Shown piece after piece: positions 27,780-35,656 of a DNA stretch of 64,000 bases (positions within the stretch are counted from its first letter, which is position 1; every line of letters starts with the position of its first letter). Both the position numbers and the translations under genes were made by a program. The DNA lies in contig DBBQ01000039.1 in NCBI GenBank assembly GCA_002292265.1, positions 62,001-126,000 of the forward strand, given 5' to 3'. Under the pieces are notes generated by a model. That model searched no databases, was not told the DNA's origin, and saw only the letters and a list, made by a program, of their open reading frames with translations. This stretch comes from Flavobacteriaceae bacterium UBA980. Its GTDB lineage: Bacteria; Bacteroidota; Bacteroidia; Flavobacteriales; Flavobacteriaceae.

Positions 27780-28777
27780 TCGGTAGCGGCAGTTTCAAGG
27801 GTTTCGGCTTCGTATTGGGTTTTTTCGGTGCGGGCATTCCAGCCTTGTTCCCGCAGGTATTGCGCAAAGAGATCAGTATAACCGTGGGTAGTGATCACGT
27901 TTTCACAGCCGGTGGCTTTAATGGCTGACAGGAGTCCTTTCCAGTCGGCGTGGTCGGACAAGACAAAGGCGCGATCGACGGCACGTCTTCTTCTCGCACC
28001 GCGAAAGGCCATCCAGCCCGAGGCATAGCCCGTTGAAAGTTGCCCTAGTTTCTTGACCCAGGCACTGCCTAAAACTGCAGGAGGCGCCAAGACTAAATTG
28101 CCTTCCACCTCTTTTTTAGTAGTCTCGCGTGTGATCAATTCCGTCTCTGGAAAATCGATGAATTGACGCAATACTTGGGTCATCTGCTCTGTCGCGCCAT
28201 GGGTGTATATTTTCCCGATGCTGGTGTCGAGGTGTTTTAACAGCCGCTGTATTTTGCCTAAAGAATACCCCATCAATAAACTGGTGGTTTTCTCGGCTTG
28301 ATTCTGCGCCCACCACTGGTTAATGCTGTCGTGGACTTTTATAGGTTCTTCCCATTGAAAGACGGGTAAACCAAAGGTACATTCAGTAATAAAAGTATTG
28401 CATTTCACGGGTTCGAAAGGAGTGGAAATCCCATCGATTTGGGTTTTATAATCCCCGGTAAAGACCCAGATTTCACCTTTGTATTCCACTCGGATTTGTG
28501 CAGAACCGGACACATGTCCAGCCGGATGAAAAGAGAATAGAACCCCATTAATGCTAAAGGTTTCGCCGTATTTTTTCCCCGTTACCGAAATCTTCCCTAA
28601 ACGATGCTGTATAATAGGCACATTGATTTCGTGGGTGATATAGTGTTTACTACCCCAGCGTGCATGATCAGAATGGCCATGCGAAATAATCGCCTTATCC
28701 ACGCCCCGCCAAGGATCGAGATAGACGCCAGCTTGTTTACAGTAAATCCCTTTTGAGGTGAATTCCAGTAATGGCAT
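27776..28777 (-). CDS. ligase-associated beta-CASP-like exonuclease
   Basis: 333 residues of the metallo-beta-lactamase nuclease superfamily: ISHGHSDHARWG (H-x-H-x-D-H, about 32-43), HPAGHVSGSAQI, VFTGDYKTQ, and a late FVLSDHADWKGLL. It is the predicted mRNA 3'-end processing-like exonuclease that heads the ligase-associated operon (exonuclease, ligase, helicase, PdeM). As first gene of the run it should carry the operon promoter, but the 41 bases before it hold no clear TAnnTTTG box. Confidence 0.9.
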   Translation of the reverse strand: MPLLEFTSKGIYCKQAGVYLDPWRGVDKAIISHGHSDHARWGSKHYITHEINVPIIQHRLGKISVTGKKYGETFSINGVLFSFHPAGHVSGSAQIRVEYKGEIWVFTGDYKTQIDGISTPFEPVKCNTFITECTFGLPVFQWEEPIKVHDSINQWWAQNQAEKTTSLLMGYSLGKIQRLLKHLDTSIGKIYTHGATEQMTQVLRQFIDFPETELITRETTKKEVEGNLVLAPPAVLGSAWVKKLGQLSTGYASGWMAFRGARRRRAVDRAFVLSDHADWKGLLSAIKATGCENVITTHGYTDLFAQYLREQGWNARTEKTQYEAETLETAATE

Positions 28778-28818
28778 GCCTAATTTTTCTTTTTCAAGGG
28801 GAAGGTACGAATATTGGC

Positions 28819-29379
28819 TTAGAAGAATAAACCCTTTTGTTTATTCCTGTCCCGTTGCCATTTTGCGGGGTTCATTTTGATGTATCGCCTGATGTTATGG
28901 AATGATTTTTCATTTTTAATAATGACATCATAAAAACGGGGTTGCCAGGCGAATTGGGGGTTGATTTTTCGGGCGTGGATGGTGGTTTGCCGTTTAAAAA
29001 AACGGATCGCGGTTGAAATAGAATTTTTGTTCGGGGAAATTTCCGACATTTTTTTATGCACACCATTGTAAATACGTTTTGGCAAAACGTCTCTACGGTC
29101 AATACCGTGATCAACAATTAAAATTCCATGAAAATGATTTGGCATTACCACGAATTCGTCCAAAAAAATATGCGGACGGATTTCGGCAATACGTTTCCAT
29201 TCACGAACAACAATTTGCCCAATTTCATTCAATTCCATTTTTGCATCGGAAATTTCACCAAAAAAATGTTGGCGGTCTTTGGCACATATGGTGACAAAAT
29301 AGGAACCATTATTGGAATAATTCCACCATTTTGCCCGCACGGTATCTACGCGATATTTGTTTTTGAATTTTCGGGTCAC
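28819..29379 (-). mobile_element. REP-associated tyrosine transposase (RayT, Y1 family)
   Basis: 186 residues, GTG start. The fold is that of IS200-like Y1 transposases: WWNYSNNGSYFVTICAKD, the HUH motif in VVMPNHFHGILI, and a downstream catalytic Tyr in QPRFYDVIIKN, then RRYIKMNPAKW. Such single-copy domesticated transposases act on REP palindromes rather than on their own ends; no flanking IS ends or target duplication are seen. It lies between the repair operon and dnaE. The gene itself carries a near-perfect REP-like palindrome (29068-29096). The GTG start is the only good candidate. Confidence 0.85.
29068..29108. repeat. REP-like palindromes inside the transposase gene
   Basis: Arms GTAAATACGTTTTG (29068-29081) and CAAAACGTCTCTAC (29083-29096) pair at 12 of 14 positions around a single base. 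A second small hairpin follows at once (ACGGT 29095-29099, ACCGT 29104-29108). The region is the variable segment of the transposase between the HUH and Tyr motifs. Confidence 0.5.
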
Positions 29380-29500
29380 GGTATAATCGATTTGGGTAAA
29401 ACAAGGTATGTTTTTTATTTAAAATCTAAAAAGGGCTATCGTTAATAACTGCCAATAACTCCTTTCTTCTGCCCTCAAATTATTTGTTAATTTCGTTTTG

Positions 29501-32500
29501 ATGTATTTAATCTTTGACACCGAAACCACGGGATTGCCTAAGCGCTGGAACGCGCCTTTAACCGATAGTGAAAATTGGCCGCGCTGTATTCAAATTGCTT
29601 GGCAAATTCACGATGCAAAAGGCGAGGTGATCGCCCATGAAGATTATTTGATTCAACCCGACGGTTTCACTATTCCCTTTGATTCTGAACACGTACACGG
29701 AATTTCAACTGCCTTAGCAGAGGATCAAGGAATTCCGTTAGAAGAGGTGTTGGAGAAATTTCACGCAGCGCTTGACCAAGTGGAGTATGTGGTGGGGCAC
29801 AATGTGTCATTTGACCGCAATATCATGGGGGCAGAATACCTGCGTGCCGGTCTGGCCGATGTACTAGAAGGAAAAGCCGTGGTCGATACCTGTACCGAAG
29901 AAACAGCGACTTTATGTCAACTCCCCGGCGGTCGTGGGGGCAAGTTTAAACTCCCTACGCTAAGTGAACTCTACCACTTTCTTTTTCAAGAAAGCTTTGA
30001 AGAAGCGCACAATGCCACAGCAGATGTTGAGGCCACTTCTCGCGCTTTCCTGGAATTATTGCGTCAAGATCAATTGCACCCAGATGCGTTTGATAACCAA
30101 CAAGCACAGACGGTTGATCTAAGGGAACGCAGCCGCCCCTTTGGGTTAATTGGTTTAACCCATCAAAACCTTAAGCAAGCTTCTGCAGCGCTTAAGAAAG
30201 AGGCTTCGCCAAAGGGACCTGCGCCAGCTGCCGGAGTTAGCGGTGCACTCGCCGATGCACCTTTTGTGCATTTACACAATCACTCTCAGTTTTCTGTCCT
30301 GCAAGCGACCTCGCGCATCAATCAATTAGTCGATGCTGCTGCAGACGATAATATGCAAGCCATTGCCATAACCGATCACGGAAACTTAATGGGCACTTTT
30401 CATTTTATCAAAGCGATTAATGGGCATAATGCCAAAGTGGAGGATGACCAAAAAATCAAACCGATTATAGGCTGTGAATTTTATGTGTGCGAAGATCATA
30501 AAGACAAAACCCGTAGAGATGATGGTTATCAAGTCGTCTTTTTAGCAAAAAATAAAGTGGGCTATCACAACCTAGCAAAATTGACTTCAGCGGCCTATGT
30601 CGATGGCTTTTATTATGTCCCGCGCATTGACCGCAAGCTCGTTGAACAATACAAAGAACACTTGATGGTGTTGAGTGGAAACACCTATGGAGAAGTACCG
30701 GCGAAGATTTTAAATGTCGGTGATAGACAAGCCGAAGAGGCTTTGCAGTGGTGGCATGGGCAATTTGGCGAAGACTTTTATATCGAATTGATGCGCCACG
30801 GGGAAGAAGGAGAAGACCGCGCTAACGAGGTGTTGATCGAATTTTCCCGCAAGTATAACATTCCGCTTATTGCGACGAATAACACCTATTATACCAAGAA
30901 GGAAGAGGCGAATGCTCACGATATTTTACTCTGCGTAAAAGAAGGGGAGAAGCAAGCAACACCCATTGGTCGAGGGCGAGGCTTCCGTTATGGTTTCCCC
31001 AACCAAGAATATTATTTTAAGGACAGCCAGGAGATGAAAAAGCTGTTTCAAGATGTGCCAGAAGCCATCTTGAACATACAAGCTTTGGTCGATAAAATCG
31101 AAGCTTTTGAACTTGCGCGAGACGTCTTACTGCCCAAGTTTGATATCCCCCTAGACTATCAAGTAGCAGATGACCCCGACGGAAAAAAAGGAGAAAACAA
31201 TTACTTACGTTATTTGACCTATGAAGGCGCCAAACTGCGTTATAGCGAATTAACAGATGAGATCACCGAGCGGATTGACTTTGAGTTAGACGTTATTGCC
31301 AATACGGGTTATCCGGGGTACTTTTTGATTGTACAAGACTTTATCGCAGCGGCCCGCGACATGGATGTTTCGGTAGGGCCGGGGCGGGGATCTGCCGCGG
31401 GATCTGTGGTGGCCTATTGTTTAAAGATTACCAACATTGATCCTATTGAATACGACTTGCTTTTTGAGCGTTTCTTAAATCCAGACCGGGTGAGTATGCC
31501 CGATATCGATATTGACTTTGACGATGAAGGTCGCGGTCGGGTGATGGATTATGTGATTGAAAAATACGGTTCTAATCAGGTAGCACAAATTATCACCTAT
31601 GGGACCATGGCGGCAAAGTCTTCCATTCGAGATACAGCAAGGGTGCTCGATTTACCTTTGGGCGAAGCCGATCGCATTGCTAAATTATTACCCAATATGA
31701 AGCTGGGGAAAATCTTTGGCTTAAACGATCAAGAATTGAAAAAGAACCTGCGCGCCGATGAGCTTCTAAAGGTCAACGAAATCAAAAACTTGGCTGATGA
31801 AGATTCTATCTCTGGGCAAACCATTCAGCAAGCGAAAGTATTAGAAGGATCATTGCGCAATACGGGGATTCACGCCTGCGGGGTGATTATTACTCCAGAT
31901 GATATTACGCAATTTGTTCCTGTGGCTACCGCCAAAGATTCTGATTTATATGTCACCCAATTTGACAACTCGGTTGTAGAAGATGCCGGTTTGCTCAAGA
32001 TGGATTTCTTGGGATTAAAAACCCTGACTTTGATCAAAGACACGGTCAAGCTAGTCAAATACAAACACAATATTAATTTAGATCCGGACAGTTTCCCCTT
32101 AGATGATGTCAAGACTTATGAGCTTTTTCAACGCGGAGAAACAGTAGGGATTTTTCAATATGAATCTGCGGGGATGCAAAAGTACCTCAAGGATTTAAAG
32201 CCCACCGTTTTTGCCGATCTTATTGCGATGAATGCCTTGTATCGACCTGGGCCGCTAGAATATATCCCTAGTTTTGTCAATCGAAAAAACGGGAACGAAG
32301 AGATTGCTTATGACCTTCCGGCCATGGAGGAATATTTAGAAGAGACCTATGGAATTACTGTTTATCAAGAGCAAGTGATGCTCTTGTCGCAGAAGTTGGC
32401 GGGCTTTTCAAAAGGTGATGCCGATGTTTTACGGAAGGCAATGGGAAAAAAGATTTTTGCCTTGCTGCAAAAATTAAAACCACAATTTATCGATGGTGGA

Positions 32501-33817
32501 AAAGCGAATGGCCACCCCGAAGAAGTCCTAGAGAAAATCTGGAAAGACTGGGAAGCCTTTGCCGCCTATGCCTTCAATAAATCGCACTCCACCTGCTATG
32601 CTTGGATTGGGTATCAAACGGCCTATTTAAAGGCGCGTTATCCTGCAGAATACATGGCAGCAGTACTCTCGAATAACATGAACGATATCAAGCAGGTTAC
32701 CTTCTTTATGGAAGAATGTCGCCGGATGGGACTCAATGTATTGGGGCCAGATGTCAATGAATCTTTTTACAAATTTGCGGTGAATGATAAGCAAGCCATT
32801 CGTTTTGGAATGGGAGCAATTAAAGGAGTGGGAAGAGGTGCTGTAGAAACGATTATCGAGCATAGAAAAGAAGGAAAATATACTTCTATTTTTGATATAG
32901 TCAAGCGAATAGATTTGCGTGCAGCAAATAAGAAAGCGATGGAAAATCTCGTCTTGGCAGGAGGTTTTGACTCCTTTGGCGAAACCCACCGCGCACAGTA
33001 TTTTAACCCCGATGGGGATGGGATTACTTTTTTGGAAAAGGTCATACGTTTTGGAGCGAAATACCAAGAGCATTTAAACTCTGCTCAGGTTAGTCTTTTT
33101 GGAGAAGAGACGGATCAAACGTATCAAGATTTAACCATTCCTTCTTGTGAGTCATGGAGTAATTTGATTTGTTTGCAAAAAGAAAAAGAAGTGGTTGGGA
33201 TTTATATTTCTTCCCATCCTTTGGATGATTTCACTCACGAGATGGAGCATTTTGTTTCTATTTCTTTAAACCGTTTAGGCGATTTGGAGCCGTTTCTCAA
33301 TCGAGAACTGAGCGTAGGAGGTATCGTGAATGATGTGGAACATTTGGAAAGTAGAAATGGAAAAGGCTGGGCTCGTTTTACAGTGGAAGATTTCACGGAC
33401 CAATATGAGTTTCGCATTTTTGGAGAGGACTATTTAAAGTACAGACATTTTCTAGTGGTCAATCAGTTTATTCGAATTCGGATCATGATTCGGCCCGGAT
33501 GGGCAAACAAAGAAACAGGTAAAGTTGGGGCGCCCAGAATGCAGTATTTGAGTTTTGAAATGCTACAGAATACGCTCGAAAATCATGCAAAGAAACTCAC
33601 CCTACAGTTGGACATCCATCAGTTAGATGACACGAAAGTAGAGAATTTACAAAGTCATTTAAAGCAATTTAAAGGAAATAAATCCTTATTTTTTTGCATT
33701 TATGATTCGGAGAAAAAGATAAAACTCACGTTGAATAGTAAAAAACAAAAGGTACAGATTTCTCCAGCTTTGCTCGAAGCGTTGGCCTTGGAGGATTGGT
33801 ATTATAAGTTGAACTAG
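29501..33817 (+). CDS. dnaE: DNA polymerase III alpha subunit with fused N-terminal proofreading exonuclease
   Basis: 1438 residues from the ATG at 29501 (a TTG lies one codon before). Residues 1-190 are a DEDDh exonuclease (IFDTETTG, GHNVSFD, HNATADVEATSRAF). A linker rich in Ala and Pro leads to the PHP domain (FVHLHNHSQFSVL near 257), then the C-family polymerase (GPGRGSAAGS; PDIDIDFDD with the catalytic aspartates near 667-675; NKSHSTCYAW), helix-hairpin-helix and OB-fold tail. It is the replicative polymerase; fusion of an exonuclease to DnaE is known in Bacteroidota and would supply proofreading in cis. G+C drops sharply in the last 1.1 kb of the gene. Confidence 0.95.
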   Translation: MYLIFDTETTGLPKRWNAPLTDSENWPRCIQIAWQIHDAKGEVIAHEDYLIQPDGFTIPFDSEHVHGISTALAEDQGIPLEEVLEKFHAALDQVEYVVGHNVSFDRNIMGAEYLRAGLADVLEGKAVVDTCTEETATLCQLPGGRGGKFKLPTLSELYHFLFQESFEEAHNATADVEATSRAFLELLRQDQLHPDAFDNQQAQTVDLRERSRPFGLIGLTHQNLKQASAALKKEASPKGPAPAAGVSGALADAPFVHLHNHSQFSVLQATSRINQLVDAAADDNMQAIAITDHGNLMGTFHFIKAINGHNAKVEDDQKIKPIIGCEFYVCEDHKDKTRRDDGYQVVFLAKNKVGYHNLAKLTSAAYVDGFYYVPRIDRKLVEQYKEHLMVLSGNTYGEVPAKILNVGDRQAEEALQWWHGQFGEDFYIELMRHGEEGEDRANEVLIEFSRKYNIPLIATNNTYYTKKEEANAHDILLCVKEGEKQATPIGRGRGFRYGFPNQEYYFKDSQEMKKLFQDVPEAILNIQALVDKIEAFELARDVLLPKFDIPLDYQVADDPDGKKGENNYLRYLTYEGAKLRYSELTDEITERIDFELDVIANTGYPGYFLIVQDFIAAARDMDVSVGPGRGSAAGSVVAYCLKITNIDPIEYDLLFERFLNPDRVSMPDIDIDFDDEGRGRVMDYVIEKYGSNQVAQIITYGTMAAKSSIRDTARVLDLPLGEADRIAKLLPNMKLGKIFGLNDQELKKNLRADELLKVNEIKNLADEDSISGQTIQQAKVLEGSLRNTGIHACGVIITPDDITQFVPVATAKDSDLYVTQFDNSVVEDAGLLKMDFLGLKTLTLIKDTVKLVKYKHNINLDPDSFPLDDVKTYELFQRGETVGIFQYESAGMQKYLKDLKPTVFADLIAMNALYRPGPLEYIPSFVNRKNGNEEIAYDLPAMEEYLEETYGITVYQEQVMLLSQKLAGFSKGDADVLRKAMGKKIFALLQKLKPQFIDGGKANGHPEEVLEKIWKDWEAFAAYAFNKSHSTCYAWIGYQTAYLKARYPAEYMAAVLSNNMNDIKQVTFFMEECRRMGLNVLGPDVNESFYKFAVNDKQAIRFGMGAIKGVGRGAVETIIEHRKEGKYTSIFDIVKRIDLRAANKKAMENLVLAGGFDSFGETHRAQYFNPDGDGITFLEKVIRFGAKYQEHLNSAQVSLFGEETDQTYQDLTIPSCESWSNLICLQKEKEVVGIYISSHPLDDFTHEMEHFVSISLNRLGDLEPFLNRELSVGGIVNDVEHLESRNGKGWARFTVEDFTDQYEFRIFGEDYLKYRHFLVVNQFIRIRIMIRPGWANKETGKVGAPRMQYLSFEMLQNTLENHAKKLTLQLDIHQLDDTKVENLQSHLKQFKGNKSLFFCIYDSEKKIKLTLNSKKQKVQISPALLEALALEDWYYKLN

Positions 33818-33890
33818 TACTATTGTAAAACCTCATTCCTCAATAAAGAAATTTGATCTAAAGTTGGCAATGTAACGACTTAAAAATAAC

Positions 33891-33898
33891 TACATTTG
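33891..33898 (+). promoter_or_regulatory. candidate -7 element of the thioredoxin promoter
   Basis: TACATTTG matches TAnnTTTG exactly. The upstream TTG at 33864-33866 lies 24 bases away, longer than the usual 19-21, so only the -7 element is well supported. It lies 20 bases before the trx ATG. Confidence 0.4.
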
Positions 33899-33918
33899 GG
33901 CATTAAAATTTTCAAAAA

Positions 33919-34236
33919 ATGGCATTAGAAATTACAGATGCAACTTTTGATGAGGTTGTATTACAATCAGAAAAACCGGTTTTGGTTGATTTTTGGGCAG
34001 CATGGTGTGGTCCTTGCCGTATGGTTGGCCCCATTATCGAAGAGTTGAGTAAAGATTATGAAGGTAAAGCCGTAGTAGGTAAGGTAGATGTTGACGCTAA
34101 TCAAGAATTTGCTGCAAAATACGGTGTTCGAAATATTCCTACAGTTTTAGTATTTGACAAAGGCGAGCTGGTAGGACGTCATGTAGGGGTGTCTCCCAAA
34201 ACCACTTACGCAGGTGCTCTAGACGCCGTCATATAA
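33919..34236 (+). CDS. trxA: thioredoxin
   Basis: 105 residues, ATG start. The active site WCGPC lies at residues 29-33 inside FWAAWCGPCRMVGPI, and the cis-proline loop is seen in VRNIPTVLVFDKGE. Length and sequence are those of classical cytoplasmic thioredoxin, the protein disulfide reductant fed by thioredoxin reductase. There is no signal peptide. It stands alone between dnaE and the tRNA-Asp gene. Confidence 0.95.
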   Translation: MALEITDATFDEVVLQSEKPVLVDFWAAWCGPCRMVGPIIEELSKDYEGKAVVGKVDVDANQEFAAKYGVRNIPTVLVFDKGELVGRHVGVSPKTTYAGALDAVI

Positions 34237-34259
34237 GATTTTTCTTTTTTATTGAATTG

Positions 34260-34290
34260 TTTGGCAAATTCAAAATGCAGCGTATATTTG
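34260..34290 (+). promoter_or_regulatory. promoter of tRNA-Asp
   Basis: TTTG (34260-34263), 19 bases, then TATATTTG (34283-34290), an exact match to the Bacteroidota sigma-A consensus TTTG-N19-21-TAnnTTTG. The tRNA begins 15 bases downstream. Confidence 0.8.
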
Positions 34291-34304
34291 CACACGCCAA
34301 ATGA

Positions 34305-34378
34305 GGTCTGGTAGTTCAGTTGGTTAGAATACATGCCTGTCACGCATGGGGTCGCGGGTTCGAGTCCCGTCCAGACCG
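34305..34378 (+). tRNA. tRNA-Asp (anticodon GTC)
   Basis: A complete 74-base cloverleaf: acceptor stem GGTCTGG/CCAGACC with discriminator G, anticodon stem CATGC/GCATG enclosing CTGTCAC with anticodon GTC at 34339-34341, and a T arm with loop TTCGAGT. The 3' CCA is not encoded. Confidence 0.97.
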
Positions 34379-34441
34379 CAATTATTAAAGATGTTGTGTG
34401 TTGTTAAATTGGGAAAACTCCAATGTTTACAACCAGTGAGA

Positions 34442-34471
34442 AGCTTTCCAGTGAAATGGAGGGCTTTTTTT
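34442..34471 (+). terminator. Rho-independent terminator after tRNA-Asp
   Basis: Stem AGCTTTCCA (34442-34450) with TGGAGGGCT (34457-34465), nine pairs including two wobbles, loop of six, then seven T. Another hairpin (about 34398-34433) lies between the tRNA and this stem. Confidence 0.75.
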
Positions 34472-34588
34472 GTTTTGCATTACACTTCTGGCCTTGATTT
34501 GGAAAAGGGGATCTAGGTTAATTAAAGTGATGTCACAATCACTTAACAAAAGAGATTGTGGTATTTGGAATTTAATCCTAAATGAAAG

Positions 34589-35098
34589 TTAAAGAAACAG
34601 TATAAGTAAGGTCATCACCAAGCCTGCTAAGGAAAAGTAAACCCCTTTTTTAAACACAGTGGTTTGGGGTAAAAACATCCAAAACGCAGAAACGACAAAA
34701 AACAACAGAGAAACTCCAAAAAAGATATTCAACCAATAAATGGGACTCTCGGTAGTGGCTTTGTGTAGCTTTTCCATTTTTTCAATGACGTAGGGCAATT
34801 CTTTTTTTAAGTAAAGCGCCTCTCCTGTGGTTTGATTGTATTGACCCTCTGCAAAGTAGAGAACTTCGTCTTCTGTTTTGGTGATTTTAAGATTTTTGAT
34901 ACTGAGATTTTTGCCTAGCGTATATTCGTCCAGCTGGGGTTCTAGTTTTGTTTGCACTTCGGTCACCTTTTTAAACGTATCTGTTCGTCTAAAAATCATG
35001 ATGGTTCCACTAAAGGCGTACACCGCCATGACTCCCACAAGGTAGAATCCTAAATAGCGATGAATCAATCTGAAGTAATAGCCTGTATTCTTTTTCAT
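34589..35098 (-). CDS. PepSY-associated TM-helix protein
   Basis: 169 residues with one membrane segment near the N-terminus (LGFYLVGVMAVYAFSGTIMIF), a soluble PepSY-like part (KLEPQLDEYTLG, VLYFAEGQYNQTTGEALYL) and two more membrane segments at the end. The start HRYLGFYLVGVMAVYAFSG is typical of the PepSY_TM group, often linked with iron or cytochrome-related reductases. Function here is unknown. It lies downstream of the desaturase relic on the same strand. Confidence 0.75.
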   Translation of the reverse strand: MKKNTGYYFRLIHRYLGFYLVGVMAVYAFSGTIMIFRRTDTFKKVTEVQTKLEPQLDEYTLGKNLSIKNLKITKTEDEVLYFAEGQYNQTTGEALYLKKELPYVIEKMEKLHKATTESPIYWLNIFFGVSLLFFVVSAFWMFLPQTTVFKKGVYFSLAGLVMTLLILFL

Positions 35099-35158
35099 AG
35101 TTTAGTTCAAATCTAGTTGAGACAGAGGGTAAAAATAAAACGTTTAATTTGATTTTGA

Positions 35159-35523
35159 CTATTCGTTTTTAGTTAAATAGGCTTTACGGATCATTTTTGC
35201 TGTCTGATGACCCGACTCATGACTCCAACCGGGGGGATAAAAAAGGTAACGGAGCTGGTTGGTTATCCCGGGTGCGGTGATTACGTCTTTGACCAAATGA
35301 ATAAATTCACCAAAATACACCTGTACAAAACTCCCTGAGTTGATCGGCCTTGTGATGCCGTAATCGATAGTAAGGTTCGGATCTTCTTCTTGGTAAGCAC
35401 CAAAGCCACGATTCCTTCATAGTTTAATAGGAGTGCATAGTCTTGCTTTTGTAAAATAGTAAGGAATTGATTGACTCCAAAAAAGCCTATAATTTCATTC
35501 CAAAGTGAGTTTAAAAAAGACAT
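35159..35523 (-). pseudogene. remnant of a sterol desaturase/fatty acid hydroxylase-type gene
   Basis: An intact N-terminus starting with ATG at 35523 (MSFLNSLWNEIIGFFGVNQF to ALLLNYEGI) runs into another frame that reads FGAYQEEDPNLTIDYGITRP, GEFIHLVKDVITAPG and RYLFYPPGWSHESG to a stop at 35159. The latter is the recognisable C-terminal end of membrane sterol-desaturase-family proteins (PPGWSH motif). The central membrane and His-box region of some 200-300 residues is missing and the two ends are out of frame. So one internal deletion plus a frame change produced this relic. The family call rests on the C-terminal motif, not on a search. Confidence 0.6.
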
Positions 35524-35656
35524 CGGTACTGATTTTAGTAAAAAGATAAAAATAAATTAAATGCAATGCGGTGTCTTGAGACAAAATATCAATTTTAAGT
35601 TTTCGAAAAACAACTGATTTTGCAAAATTTATAATTGTTGGCTTTAGCATGCTACA

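Noticed and set aside
28819..29379. Complete insertion sequence
   Set aside because: No terminal repeats, target duplication or second gene; it fits a domesticated REP-associated transposase.
34391..34516. 41-codon frame after tRNA-Asp
   Set aside because: It runs straight through the terminator stem and T-run, so it is most likely chance.
35281..35523. 80-residue frame as a complete small gene
   Set aside because: Its second half is an off-frame reading of recognisable desaturase C-terminal sequence.
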